A stretch of DNA of 64,000 bases from Betaproteobacteria bacterium Ga0077526 (GCA_001464765.1 LNDV01000034.1:1092671-1156670), one strand, 5' to 3'. Shown: positions 10,101 to 19,995, counted from the first letter of the stretch. Translations and numbers: made by a program. Notes: generated by a model not told the origin, from the sequence alone.

Positions 10101-13100
10101 ATCACCGTCTCGACGTTCGACACCGAGATGCTGCCGCTGCCGAGCATCTGGACGATGTCGCCGGCCTGCGTGCTGGCGATGATGGTGTCGATCGCCGAGA
10201 CCGCCACCGTGTCGAAGGTCGACAGGCGCAGCACATCGGTGGCTGCCGTCGTGCCGATCACGGTTTCGATGTTCCGCACCGCCACGTCGCCGTTCGCGAG
10301 GAAGCGCAGGATGTCGGAGTTGGCGTTCGTGCCGACCACCGACTCGATTCCCGAGAGGGCCACGTTGATTGCCGTCGTGCCGAGGATCGTGATGGTGTCG
10401 GTACCCGAGCTGCCCACGATCGATTCGACGTTCGACACCGCCAGGCTGTCGGCCGCCAGCATCTGCACCGTGTCCGTTCCGCTGGAACCGAATACCGTCT
10501 CCACCTCGGAGACCGCCAGCGAGCCCGTGGCCAGCATCGTGAGAGCGTCGCCGGAGTTCGTGCTGCCGATGACCGTCTCCACCGCGCTGATGCTCACGAC
10601 GGAGGTGTCGCCAGCGGCGCGCAGCAGTGTCAGGACATCCGTGCCCGTGTTGCCGATGATGGTCGCCACGTCGGAGACCGCGATGGCGCCGCTCGCGGCG
10701 AGACGGACGGCATCACCTGCGCCGGAGCCGACCACCGTTTCCACCGCAGACACGACAAGCGTGCCGCTGTTCAGCATGCGGACCACATCGGTGGCAGCGG
10801 TGCTGCCCTGTACCGTTTCGATCCCGCTCACCGACAGATTGATGCCATCGGCGCCCAGGGCGACGACGATGTCGGTGCCGGTGCTGCCGATGACGCGATC
10901 CACCGCGCTCACCGACAGATTGCCCGCCTGGAGCATCCGGACCGCGTCGAAGCTGGATCCGCCGACCACGGTCTCGATGCTCGAGACCAGCAGGGACAGC
11001 CCTTCGGTGCCGAGGACGACCACGGCGTCCGCCGTGCCCGCCGTACCCACCACCGTTTCGATTGCGGAGGCCGAGAGGGTTCGGGAGCCCGAGTCGAGCA
11101 TGCGGACGGTCTCGCTGCCGCGCGTACCGATCACAGATTCGACGATGGAGATGCCGACGTTGGCGTCGTCCGTGAGCAGGCGAAGCGCATCTGTCGTACC
11201 CGTGGTGCCGACGATCGTCTCCACATCCTCGACGGCGAGCGTCGTGCCGCTCTGGAGCTGCGTGACCGTGTCCGTGCCGGTGGTGCCGACCACGGTGTCG
11301 ACGCGGCTCACGGCAAGCGAGCCGCTCGCGAGCATCGTGATCGTGTCGGTGGCGGCGGAGGCGATCACCGTCTCGAAGGCCGACACGGAAACCGCGCTGC
11401 CGCCGATCACGGTGAGGACATCGCCCGTGCCGGTCGTTCCGATCACCCGGTCGATCTCGGACACAGCGAGAGCCGTAGCCCCTTCCAGCGAGACCACATC
11501 CTGGCTGCCGGTGGTGCCGAGCACGGTTTCCACCGCGGAGACCCGCAGAGTGTTCGAATTCAGCATCTGCACGATGTCCGTCGTGCCGGTGGTCATGATC
11601 ACCGTCTCGACGGCGCTCACCAGCACCGTGCCGCCGTCGGCCATGGAAATCTGGTCGGAACCGGTGGAGCCGATCACCGTCTCGATCTCGCTCAGGAACA
11701 GGGTGTCCTCTCCGAGCATGCGGACGATGTCGCCGGCGGCCGTGGAGCCGGTGATGGTCTCGACCTCACTCACGGCGACCGACGTCGCGCCGATCAGCTG
11801 CAGGCGGTCGAGGTTGGAGACCGTGCCGATCACCGTGTCGATGGCGCTCACGGAGAACGTGAAGTTGGGGTGCATCATGGCCACGGTCTCGCCCGTGGCG
11901 GCCGTGCCGACGATGGACTCGACCTGGGACACGGCCACCGTGCCGTTGCCGAGCACGTTCACCGTGTCGGTGCCCGTGGTGCCCAGGATCGTCTCGACGC
12001 CCGAGACCTGCAGCGTGCCGGTGCCGAGCATGCGGAGGATGTCACTGCCGGACGCGCCCAGGACCGTCTCGACGTTCGAGACGGCCACGGTGCCGACGCC
12101 CAGAAGCTGGACGACTTCCGTGCTGGTGGTGGAGCCGACCACGGTCTCGATTGCGCTCACGACCATCGTCCCGCCGCCGAGCATGTTGGCGATGTCGGTG
12201 CTGGCCGTGCCCACGAGGGACTCGATGCCGCTCACCGCGACGGTACCGCCGCTGCCGAGCAGAGTGACCGATTCGGTCCCGGCCGTGCCGATCACGGTCT
12301 CGATCGTCGAAACCCGGATGGCGCCGGCGGACAGCAGTGCCGCGACGTCCGTTCCGGTCGAGCCGACAAGCGTCTCGATGGCCGAGGCGGAGATCGTCCC
12401 GGCCGACAGAACCTGGACGACGTCGCTGGTCGCGGCGGAGCCGATCACCGTCTCGACCGCGGACAGGGCGACGGAGCCGCCGCCGATGATGCGGACCACA
12501 TCCGCGGTGACCGTCGACCCGGTACCCACCACGGTTTCGATCCGGGACACGGCGAGCGTGCCGGCGTTCAGCATCGTCACCGAGTCGGTCTCGCGGCTGC
12601 CGACGATCGTCTCGACCGCGCTGGTGGCGAGCGTCGATGCGCCGAGCAGGGTGAGGACGTCGCCGGCGCCGTTGCCGCCGATCACGCTGTCGACCGCGCT
12701 GATCGCCAGGTTGCCGGTGACGGCCATGGCCACGGAGTCGGTGCCCGCACTGCCGAGCACGGTCTCGATGTTGGTGATGGTCACCGTCTCGCTCGAGGCG
12801 AGCACAGTGAGCACGTCGCCGCTGGTCGTGAGACCGATGACCGATTCGATGTTGGACACGGTCAGCTCGTCGCTGCCGATCATCCGGACGATGTCGCCAC
12901 CCGTCGTGAGACCGATCACGGACTCGATGCGGGAGATGCCCACCACACCGGCATTCAGCAGGCGCACCGTGTCGGCATCCTGAGAACCCACGACCGTTGC
13001 CACGTCGGACACGGCCACCGTACCCGTGTTCAGCATCGTCACGGTTTCCGCCGCCCCGTTGCCGATCACCGTTTCGACGTTGGACACGCCCAGCGCGGTA

Positions 13101-16100
13101 TCCGCCATCAGCATCACCGTGTCGGTGCCCGTGCTGCCGATCACCGTCTCGATCGCCGAGACTGACGCCGTCGAAGCGCCGATCAGGCGCAGCACGTCGG
13201 CCGTCGAGGAGCCCGTACCGATCACCGTCTCGATGCTGCTCGCGGCGATGGTGCCGGTGCGCAGCATCGACACCGAGTCGGTGCCCGAAGACCCGACGAC
13301 CGTCTCCACGTGGGACACGGCGACGGACGCGGCCCCGAGCAGCGTGACCACATCCACGTTGCCGGCGGCGGTAGTGCCCAGCACTGTATCGATGTTCGAG
13401 ATCGACACCGAGGAACCGGAGCCGATCAGTTGCAGGATGTCCTCACCCGCCGTGCCGGAGCCCAGCGCGGTTTCGATGTTGCTCACGCCGATCGTGGTGG
13501 CCCCGAGGAAAGTGACCACGTCGGAGGTTCCAGTGGAGCCGACGACGGTCTCGATCTCGCTCACCGACACGTTGCCGCTCTGGAGCATGGTCAGCGTCTC
13601 TGTGCTTGCAGTACCGACCACCGACTCGACCGCGGAGACGGCCACATCGGCCCCTGCCATCAGTTCGACGGTATCGGTGCCGGTGCTGCCGATGACGGTT
13701 TCCATGCCGGACACGGACACCGTGGTCGCAGCCAGGAGGCGCGCCACTTCACCCGTTGCGGCCGTGCCGACCACCGACTCGACCGCAGACACGGCGACAG
13801 TGCCGGCGCCCAGGAGGCGCACGGCATCGACGGTGTCGGTCGTGCCGATCACGGTCTCGATGTTCGACACCGAGATCTGGCCCGCATCCACCAGGCTCAC
13901 GACGTCGGTCTGGGCGCCGCCCAGCACCGTGTCGATCGCGGAGACGGACAGCGTGGTGGTGCCGCTGCCGAGCATGCGCACCCAGTCACCGCTGCCGCCG
14001 GTACCGATCGCCTGTTCTACGGCACTGACCGCCAGACCGCCTTCGACCAGGAGCGTGGCGACATCCGCGCCACCGCTGCCGATCAGGGTCTCGACGCCGG
14101 ACACGATCAGCGTGCCGTTCGCGAGCATGTTCACGACATCGGTTCCCGAGGAACCGAGCACCGATTCGAACGCGGAAGCCGCTACCGTCTGCGCGCCGGT
14201 GAGCTGCAGGACGTCCGCCGTGCCGGTGGAGCCGATCACGGTCTCCACGTTACTGGTCGACAGCGTGACGTCGGTGCCGAGGGTCTGAACGATGTCGCCG
14301 GCCCCGGTGGTGCCGACCACGCTCTCGATTGCGGACACCGACAGGGTGCCGGAGGCGAGCATGCGAGCCGTGTCGCTGGTCGCACCGCTGCCGACGACGG
14401 TCTCGATCGCGGACAGGCCCACCGAGCCGCCACCGATGAGGTGGACCGTGTCGGTGGTCCCCGAGGTGCCGATCACCGTTTCGACGGCGCTCACCGACAC
14501 CGTCGGGTCGGTCAGCACACGGACCGTGTCCGACTGACCGGCCGTACCGATGACGGTCTCCATCGCGGACACTGCCACCGAGGTGGCGGCACCCGAGCCG
14601 AGTACGCGCAGGGAGTCGGTGGTGCCGGTCGTGCCGATCACCGTCTCGACGTTGCTGACGCTGGCGGTGCTGCTGCCGAGGTAGTTGAGGACATCGCTGC
14701 CGGTCGAGCCGAGCACGACGTCGACGTTGCTCACGCTCACCGTGGCGCCGGAGGTGCCGAGCAGCGAGAGGGTCTCGACGCTGCCCGTGGTGCCGACGAC
14801 GGACTCGACATTGCTCACGCCGAGCGCGCTGCCCGCGATGATTTCCACCGTGTCGGTCTGGCCGGTTGTGCCCAGTACCGTCTCGATGCTGCTGATGGAC
14901 AGCGTAGAGGCGGCGGCGGCGATCATCCGGACCGTGTCGCTGTCGAGCGTGCCCACGACGCTCTCGACGGCGGACGCTGCGAGCGTGCCGCCGGCAAGCA
15001 TCTTGATGCTGTCGCCGACCGCGCTGCTGCCGATCACGGTTTCGATGTTCGACACGCTGGCGGCCACGCCGGTGCCGAGCAGGCTGAGGGTATCGGAGCC
15101 GGTGGTGCCGATGACGGACTCGATCTCACTCACGGACATGGCGCCGGTGGACATCATCCGGACGGCATCGCCCGCGGCGGTGAGACCGATCACGATCTCG
15201 ACGCCCGAGGCGGCGATCGTGCCGCTCGCGAGCATGTTCAGGGTGTCGGCGCCCGAGGACCCGAGGACCGTTTCCACGGCCGACACAGCCACCGCAGTGT
15301 CGAGCATGCGAACCGAGTCGGTGCCGGCCGTGCCGATGACCGTCTCGATCGCGGAGGCCGACAGGGTGGTGCCCATCATGTAGACCGTATCGGTGCCGGA
15401 GGAGCCGATGGCCGTCTCGACCGCACTCACGTACAGAGTCGTCGCGCCGAGAAGCGTCGCGGCATCGGTTGTGCCGGTCGTCCCGATCACCGTCTCGACA
15501 TTGCTGATCGACAGCCCGCCCTGCTGCATCATCCGGACGATGTCCGTCTGATCGGTGGTGCCCAGCACGGTCTCGATGGCGGACACACTCAGCGTCGTGC
15601 CGGTGGCCGCGATCATCTGTGCGATGTCCGCGGTGCCGGTCGTACCGCTCACGGTTTCGATGGCAGAGACGGCAACCGAGCCACCGCTGAGATAGTTGAC
15701 CGAATCCGCACCTACGCGGCCGATCACGGTTTCGATGCCGGACACCGCATGGGCGCCGTTCATCAGGAGCGATACGGTGTCGGTCGCCGTGGTGCCGCGG
15801 ATGGTCTCGACGGCGCTGACCGCGACAGTCTGTCCAGTGCTGCCTGCGAGCTGGGCGACATCGCTGTTGCCCGACGTGCCGGCCACCGTTTCGACGTTGC
15901 TGACGGCGATCGTGCCGGCGGAAAGCATGCGGACGATGTCGCCGGCGTCGGTGCTGCCGATCAGTGTGTCGACGTTGGACACCGACACCGTGGAGGCCTG
16001 CGCGACCGTCACGACGTCGGTCGTGCTCGTGCCGCCGACGATCACCTGGATCTGGTCGACGGTCACGGTGCCGCCACCGAGGATCCGTACCGAATCCATT

Positions 16101-19100
16101 CCACCGGAGCCGATCACCGAGTCGACATTCGAGACGGTGAGCATGTCGTCGGCAAGCATGGTGACGATGTCGCCACCGCCTGCGCCGGAACCCACGACCG
16201 TATCGACGGCGCTGACGGAAATCTGCGTCGCGGCAGACAGGATCCGGACCGCATCGGTCGACGCCGCCGTACCCACCACGCTGTCCACGCCGCTCACGGA
16301 GAGCGTGCCGGTGGCCAGAAGCGTGATCGTGTCCTCACTGCCGGAGTTGGTGGCGACGACCGACTCGATCGCGCTCACCAGGATGTTGTTGGCCGTCGTG
16401 TTGAGCAGGGCCAGGCTGTCGACCCCGGTGCTGCCGGTGACGGTGTCGACTTCGGACACAGCGAGTGCGCCTGCCCCCATCATGCGAACCGCGTCCGCGC
16501 CCGAGCCGCCGATGACGGTCTCCACGGTGCTCACGGCAATGGTGGAGTTGCTGAGGAGCGTCAGAACGTCCGTACCGGACGAGCCAATGAGGGTGTCGAG
16601 TTCGGCAGCATTGACGGTGACGCCGGAGCCGAGCAGAGACACGCTTTCCGTGCCGGTGGTGCCGATCAGGGTTTCGATGCGCGAGACCGCGACATCGCCG
16701 CCCAGGACCAGAACCGTGTCGTCGGTGCCGGCGGTACCGATCACCGTCTCGACCAGGCTTACGCCGACGGACTCCTCGCCCAGCTGCGTGACCACGTCGG
16801 TTCCCGAGGAGCCGATGACCGTGTCGATGTTGCTCACCGACAGACCGCCGGCGGCGATCATGCGCACGATCTCGCTTGCGCTGGTGGAGCCGACCACCGA
16901 GTCGATGACGCTGACGGCGAGCGTGCCGCCGCCGATGATCTCCGCGGTGTCGGCGCCGCTCGTACCGATGAGGGTTTCGATGTCGTCAACGACGACGGTC
17001 GTGCCGGCGGTGGTGAGGGTGATCACATCCCCGCCCGCGGAGCCGATCACGCTCTCGATGGCGGACACCGACATCGTGCCGCCACCCATCAGCTTCAGCA
17101 CGTCGCTGGTGTCGGTGGTGCCGAGCACGTACTCCACGTTCGTCGTGGAGACGGCCATGGACGAGTCGCTCAGCATCACGACGGCGTCACCCGACTGCGT
17201 GCTGCCCTGCACCTGCTCGACATCGGAGACGGACACGCTGGCTGCCGCCATCAGGCGGATGGTGTCGCTCGTGCTGGTCGTGCCGATCACGCTCTCGACG
17301 GCGGAGAGCGAAAGCACACCGCCGGAGCCGAGCAGAGTGGCGGAATCGTTGCCCGTCGTGCCGATCACCGTGTCCACGGAAGACACGCCGATGTTGCCCG
17401 AGGCCAGGAGCGCCACCGAGTCGAGGGCGCTCGAGCCCTGAACGCTCTCGATCGCGGACACACTGACCGTGCCGGTGCCGAAGAGATTGAGAGTGTCGGT
17501 GCCGCTGGAGCCGATGACGCTGTCGATGAGGGAGACGCCGAGCGACACGTCGTCGCTCAGCATCGTGATCACTTCGGCGGCGGCGCTGCCGACCACCGTG
17601 TCGACCAGCGACACGGCCATGGAACCGGCGCCGGTGATACGGACGACATCGGTCGTGGCAGTCGTGCCCAGCACCTGGTCGACGTTCGAGACGCTGATGG
17701 TCTGCGTGGCCATCAGCTCGATGTTCTCGCCGGTGGCAGCCGAGCCGATCACGGACTCGATGGCGGAGAGCGAGAAGTCGCCAGCGCCGAGAAGACGGAC
17801 GGTTTCGTTGTTCGTCGAGGTGCCGATGACCGTCGCCACGTCAGTGACGGCCAGCGCATTGCCACCCGAGAGGGCTGCGATCAGCTCGACGCCGTCGGTG
17901 CCGCCCGTGCCGATCACGGTGTCGATCGCGGAGATCGACACCGGGCCTGCAGCGGAGAGCAGCGTGAGAGTGTCGGCGCTTGTCGTGCCGACGATTTCCT
18001 CGACATTGCTTACGGCGACGGAGCCCGAAGCCAGCATTTGCACCGTGTCGCCCGCGCCGGTCGTGCCGAGCACGGTGTCGACGAAGCTCACGCCGACCGT
18101 GTCGCCTGCGTTGAGCAGCTGCACGATTTCGGTGGTGGTCGTGGAACCCAGCACCGAGTCGATGTTGGAAACGGAGACCGCGACGGTGCCCGTGCCGATG
18201 ATGCGCAGCGTGTCGTTCGTGCCCGCGTCGCCGATCACGCTCTCGATCGCGGAGATCGCGACGGCCGTGTCGGACAGCAGAGTTACGGAGTCGCCCGTGC
18301 CGCTGGTGCCGATCACGGTTTCCACCGTGGACACGGAAACGTCGGTCTGGCCCGTGATCGAGACGACGTCCACACCACCGGAGCCGAGGACTTCCTCGAT
18401 GTTGGAGACGGACAGTGAGCCGGCGCTCAGGATGCGGACGGTGTCGGCGGTACCTGTCGTGCCGACAGCGACTTCGACGAGCGAAACGGCAATCGTTTCG
18501 TCATTGCCGATGATGCGAACCGTGTCGCCGGCACCCGTGGTACCGAAGACCGTTTCCACTGCGCTGACATCGACGGTCTGTGCACCGAGCAGGCGCACGT
18601 TGTCGCCGTTGTTCGAACTGCCGAGCACGGTGTCGATGCGGGAGATCGCGAGCGTGGTCGCGCCGGACGCATCGAGGGTGACCTCTTCCGCGCCGGCCAC
18701 GCCGACGACGGTTTCGATGCCGCTCACCGTGACGTTCTCGGCAGCGAGCAGGTGGATCGTGTCATTGGAGCCGCTGCCGACGATCTCTTCGATCGCGGAA
18801 ACGCGCACCGTGGAGGCTGCCGCCAGGGTCAGCGTGTCGGTGGCTCCGGACGCGCCGATGACCGTTTCCACACCCGAGACCGTGACGCCGCCGTTGTCGA
18901 GCAGAGCGACCGTGTCGGCGCCGCTGGAGCCGGCGACCGATTCGAGGGCGGAGATGCTGAGCGTGCCCGCAGAGAGCATCCGCGCGACATCGCTCGTTGC
19001 AGTGGTACCCACGACAGATTCGACGAGACTCACGGCGACCGATGTGGCGCCGTCGAGGAGCGTGACCGTATCGGTGACCCCCGCCCGCCCGAGGACCGAT

Positions 19101-19312
19101 TCGACCGCGCTGACCGAGACGTCTTCGGCGTTCGAGCCGATGAGGACGGCAACGTCGTTGGAGCCTCCGGTCCCGACGACGCTTTCCATCGCCGAGATGG
19201 AGATGTCTCCTCCCGAGTTGAGCAGAGTGACCGAGTCGGATGTGCCCGACGTCCCCTGGATGCTGTCGTTGCCCAGGATGGTGGTTCCGCTGCTGACTGT
19301 AAATGCCGTCAT
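7115..19312 (-). CDS. Giant tandem-repeat exported protein with RTX-like C-terminus (4,065 aa)
   Basis: The frame is open from 19471, but the start is placed at the ATG at 19312 (MTAFTVSSGT) because GGAG lies 7 nt upstream at 19320-19323 and the 53 residues before it are not repeat-like. Almost the whole protein is a tandem array of 25-28-residue units of the pattern VS-x-(I/V)-E-(T/S)-V-(I/V)-G-(T/S)-x-G-x-x-D-x-(V/L)-x-(M/L)-L-x-x-G-(T/S), about 150 units by length. The alternating small/hydrophobic pattern suggests a beta-solenoid. The last ~130 residues are different: GGGGADTYTAGGGNDVFIF is an RTX-type calcium-binding nonapeptide region, then a hydrophobic/Asp region like that ending serralysins and type I-secreted adhesins, and the chain ends SDDIRW. 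There is no N-terminal signal peptide, as expected for type I secretion; no transporter genes are in the window. I see no cysteine and very few lysines. A surface adhesin or S-layer-like role is inferred. Confidence 0.88.
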   Translation of the reverse strand: MTAFTVSSGTTILGNDSIQGTSGTSDSVTLLNSGGDISISAMESVVGTGGSNDVAVLIGSNAEDVSVSAVESVLGRAGVTDTVTLLDGATSVAVSLVESVVGTTATSDVARMLSAGTLSISALESVAGSSGADTVALLDNGGVTVSGVETVIGASGATDTLTLAAASTVRVSAIEEIVGSGSNDTIHLLAAENVTVSGIETVVGVAGAEEVTLDASGATTLAISRIDTVLGSSNNGDNVRLLGAQTVDVSAVETVFGTTGAGDTVRIIGNDETIAVSLVEVAVGTTGTADTVRILSAGSLSVSNIEEVLGSGGVDVVSITGQTDVSVSTVETVIGTSGTGDSVTLLSDTAVAISAIESVIGDAGTNDTLRIIGTGTVAVSVSNIDSVLGSTTTTEIVQLLNAGDTVGVSFVDTVLGTTGAGDTVQMLASGSVAVSNVEEIVGTTSADTLTLLSAAGPVSISAIDTVIGTGGTDGVELIAALSGGNALAVTDVATVIGTSTNNETVRLLGAGDFSLSAIESVIGSAATGENIELMATQTISVSNVDQVLGTTATTDVVRITGAGSMAVSLVDTVVGSAAAEVITMLSDDVSLGVSLIDSVIGSSGTDTLNLFGTGTVSVSAIESVQGSSALDSVALLASGNIGVSSVDTVIGTTGNDSATLLGSGGVLSLSAVESVIGTTSTSDTIRLMAAASVSVSDVEQVQGSTQSGDAVVMLSDSSMAVSTTNVEYVLGTTDTSDVLKLMGGGTMSVSAIESVIGSAGGDVITLTTAGTTVVVDDIETLIGTSGADTAEIIGGGTLAVSVIDSVVGSTSASEIVRMIAAGGLSVSNIDTVIGSSGTDVVTQLGEESVGVSLVETVIGTAGTDDTVLVLGGDVAVSRIETLIGTTGTESVSLLGSGVTVNAAELDTLIGSSGTDVLTLLSNSTIAVSTVETVIGGSGADAVRMMGAGALAVSEVDTVTGSTGVDSLALLNTTANNILVSAIESVVATNSGSEDTITLLATGTLSVSGVDSVVGTAASTDAVRILSAATQISVSAVDTVVGSGAGGGDIVTMLADDMLTVSNVDSVIGSGGMDSVRILGGGTVTVDQIQVIVGGTSTTDVVTVAQASTVSVSNVDTLIGSTDAGDIVRMLSAGTIAVSNVETVAGTSGNSDVAQLAGSTGQTVAVSAVETIRGTTATDTVSLLMNGAHAVSGIETVIGRVGADSVNYLSGGSVAVSAIETVSGTTGTADIAQMIAATGTTLSVSAIETVLGTTDQTDIVRMMQQGGLSISNVETVIGTTGTTDAATLLGATTLYVSAVETAIGSSGTDTVYMMGTTLSASAIETVIGTAGTDSVRMLDTAVAVSAVETVLGSSGADTLNMLASGTIAASGVEIVIGLTAAGDAVRMMSTGAMSVSEIESVIGTTGSDTLSLLGTGVAASVSNIETVIGSSAVGDSIKMLAGGTLAASAVESVVGTLDSDTVRMIAAAASTLSISSIETVLGTTGQTDTVEIIAGSALGVSNVESVVGTTGSVETLSLLGTSGATVSVSNVDVVLGSTGSDVLNYLGSSTASVSNVETVIGTTGTTDSLRVLGSGAATSVAVSAMETVIGTAGQSDTVRVLTDPTVSVSAVETVIGTSGTTDTVHLIGGGSVGLSAIETVVGSGATSDTARMLASGTLSVSAIESVVGTTGAGDIVQTLGTDVTLSTSNVETVIGSTGTADVLQLTGAQTVAASAFESVLGSSGTDVVNMLANGTLIVSGVETLIGSGGADVATLLVEGGLAVSAVEQAIGTGGSGDWVRMLGSGTTTLSVSAIDTVLGGAQTDVVSLVDAGQISVSNIETVIGTTDTVDAVRLLGAGTVAVSAVESVVGTAATGEVARLLAATTVSVSGMETVIGSTGTDTVELMAGADVAVSAVESVVGTASTETLTMLQSGNVSVSEIETVVGSTGTSDVVTFLGATTIGVSNIETALGSGTAGEDILQLIGSGSSVSISNIDTVLGTTAAGNVDVVTLLGAASVAVSHVETVVGSSGTDSVSMLRTGTIAASSIETVIGTGSSTADVLRLIGASTASVSAIETVIGSTGTDTVMLMADTALGVSNVETVIGNGAAETVTMLNTGTVAVSDVATVVGSQDADTVRLLNAGVVGISRIESVIGLTTGGDIVRMIGSDELTVSNIESVIGLTTSGDVLTVLASSETVTITNIETVLGSAGTDSVAMAVTGNLAISAVDSVIGGNGAGDVLTLLGASTLATSAVETIVGSRETDSVTMLNAGTLAVSRIETVVGTGSTVTADVVRIIGGGSVALSAVETVIGSAATSDVVQVLSAGTISASAIETLVGSTGTDVAALLSAGAIRVSTIETVIGTAGTESVTLLGSGGTVAVSGIESLVGTASTDIANMLGGGTMVVSAIETVVGSTTSTEVVQLLGVGTVAVSNVETVLGASGSDILRMLGTGTLQVSGVETILGTTGTDTVNVLGNGTVAVSQVESIVGTAATGETVAMMHPNFTFSVSAIDTVIGTVSNLDRLQLIGATSVAVSEVETITGSTAAGDIVRMLGEDTLFLSEIETVIGSTGSDQISMADGGTVLVSAVETVIMTTGTTDIVQMLNSNTLRVSAVETVLGTTGSQDVVSLEGATALAVSEIDRVIGTTGTGDVLTVIGGSAVSVSAFETVIASAATDTITMLASGSLAVSRVDTVVGTTGTDTVTQLQSGTTLAVEDVETIVGTTGTTDALRLLTDDANVGISIVESVIGTRGSETVRMLDSGSRTLSASAIETVVGTAGTADAVVVLGTEGLSLLVSSIETVVGGSSFDAVRMLQAGNLSVSAVDRVIGSTGTDIVVALGADGINLSVSGIETVQGSTAATDVVRMLNSGTLVVSAVETVVGSGAGDAVRLAASGAIAVSDVATIIGNTGTDVLTLLRAAGDTSVVSISAVETVIGSTNSGDALTMLATGSLAVSEVETVFGSSGTDTVQMLAADSLAVSNVESIVGSSGTDTITILGTTAINVALSGIESVVGTNANSDILRFLANGDVAVRNIETVIGTTAATDVLRLSTFDTVAVSAIDTIIASTQAGDIVQMLGSGSISVSNVETVIGTTASGDSVTVLNGSSVAASNIETVVGTTNTGDVLRLLGGGTISVSALDTVLGGSSTDTVVMMAGGTIAVGAVESIVGTTGTTDVLRMLEDDRVSVSAIETVIGTSGREVVSLLGTNATIAVSGIETLLGTSGVSDAATMLATGLLSVSGVETVIGTTGGGNVVQMMAAGALSVSNVDTVVGVADGATSDVITLLGGGTYAVNEVESVIGTAGSADAIRLIAAETISVSRIETVVGSAGADTAILLGNATLAVSGVETVVGVSGADTVTMLAASTGTSPLRVSNIEVVIGSTATTDVVAALAAGTLSLSAVETVIGSTSTTTNDVVHMLSGGTLGVSRIETVIGTTGTTDVARILDTGSTSMLVSAVETVLGGAGSDVVRLAGTGGIVYSAGGGTDTIVGAQATDVLTMLQSGPIAVSLLQTVIGSTASGDVVSMLGAGNLSVSNVETVIGTASTTTDDVVRMLSGGFLGVSAVETVIGTTGTTDVVRFYGSNVDVAVSAVETLIGTSGTADQFKLLAAGTVSVSGIETLVGNAGTDVAVMMNAVLMAVSEIETVVGTSGNADAIRFMTSETIAVSNIETARGTTGSGDVIQLLEADTIAVSLVDTVLGTTGTDTVTLQSAGTLAISSIETVTGGSGTNVVSMLGAGTLAATLVESVIGSAGTDVLQLRGSGSVSVSEIESVLGTVKSNEVVRLLAADTYAVSAVETVVGSSGTDIVDMLGASLVLKVSDIETIRGSAGTDAVTMIAADTMAVSEIETVTGTNATTDVVVLQSGDILAVKLVDTVIGTTANADTVRMMSNFVSVSEIETVIGSTAKTDRVFMLENGTISVSGVESVVGTASGGDRVVMMSSGAVNVSNVETVVGTSGADTFVFSGTVGVSVTGGGGADTYTAGGGNDVFIFSNTADSFGTAIDTINNFAAGAGAGDRIDLNAITSGTGALVTDATTYANGGTAQAIVRTAGVLEVDTDGNGITDMRVNLAGIGVNGLNSDDIRW
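7500..19260 (-). repeat. Coding tandem repeat, unit about 78 bp (25-28 codons)
   Basis: The protein-level repeat is strict, with a recurring (I/V)E(T/S)V(I/V)G core, while codon choice varies from unit to unit. The array is therefore old or has been diversified, not freshly amplified. The biased codon use leaves very long open frames on the opposite strand. Confidence 0.85.
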
Positions 19313-19721
19313 TTCCCTGCTCCAATTTGCCCGCGGCCGTGTCCGGAATCCCGGACCGTCGGGTGCCGCGAGGCGATCAATTTCTGTCGTGTGGTTGCGT
19401 GGTGCCGCGATGAGCTGCCCGTGCGACACCTGCGAATCAAAGAACCGCGAAGAATCGAACAGCGAAACCAACCTCAGCTACGCCGTCACGCTAACGGCCC
19501 AAATCGATCAAAACTTGAATTTCAGGCCTGATCCAAAAGGGGAAATTCCCGAGTGAGGACATCGGGAAAGCGAGCAATTCGTGCGATATCAGGGACCTTC
19601 AAATCCCTACCGCGAAAGGACCCCGAAAGCGCCGGAATTTGCGAGGGGAATTGTCGCGGCCGAACTCTTCGGCTAAACTCCCGCCCCTCGTCATCAAGTG
19701 ACACAACCGGTGACGAACCGT
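19313..19721. other. Intergenic region between the giant gene and tRNA-Ala
   Basis: About 400 bp with no convincing gene. It holds the leader and ribosome-binding site of the giant gene on the minus strand and must contain the divergent promoters of that gene and of the tRNA. It is richer in A+T than its surroundings around 19440-19560. I could not pick promoter hexamers with confidence. Confidence 0.6.
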
Positions 19722-19797
<76 letters not shown>

Positions 19798-19806
19798 ATC
19801 AACAAC

Positions 19807-19831
19807 AAGGCACCCACCGGGTGCCTTTTGT
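19807..19831 (+). terminator. Rho-independent terminator of tRNA-Ala
   Basis: GGCACCC and GGGTGCC form a perfect 7-bp stem around a 3-nt loop, flanked by AA and a T-run, 10 nt after the tRNA. Confidence 0.85.
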
Positions 19832-19946
19832 TTTTGCGGCGCTCGCGAGGAGCGAACTCCCGAAGGGAGTCGACCAGGGCGCACCGCGCCCGCAGGACGC
19901 CGGCGCCGAAGGCGCGGGCGGTCCCGCCGAGAATCGGCGGGATGAC

Positions 19947-19995
19947 GGGATCGCGGCCGCAACGCGAGCCCGGCACAACCTCCTCGTCTCCACCA
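19947..19995 (+). repeat. tRNA-Ala-like remnant with duplicated tRNA 3' end
   Basis: The last 17 bases (CCTCCTCGTCTCCACCA) are identical to the tRNA-Ala 3' end at 19781-19797. Before them an intact anticodon-type stem-loop, TCGCG GCCGCAA CGCGA, still carries CGC in the loop. The T-arm is broken, so this is a decayed partial tRNA or an att-type duplication. Confidence 0.7.

Noticed and set aside
8099..18418. Very long open frames on the plus strand (1,688 and 1,702 codons, with others) opposite the giant gene
   Set aside because: They mirror the codon bias of the repeats: His/Asp/Arg-rich or Ser/Thr/Val-rich low-complexity translations with no start signals or family.
7500..19260. CRISPR array
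   Set aside because: The periodic sequence is coding, with no conserved direct repeat and spacers; there are no cas genes.
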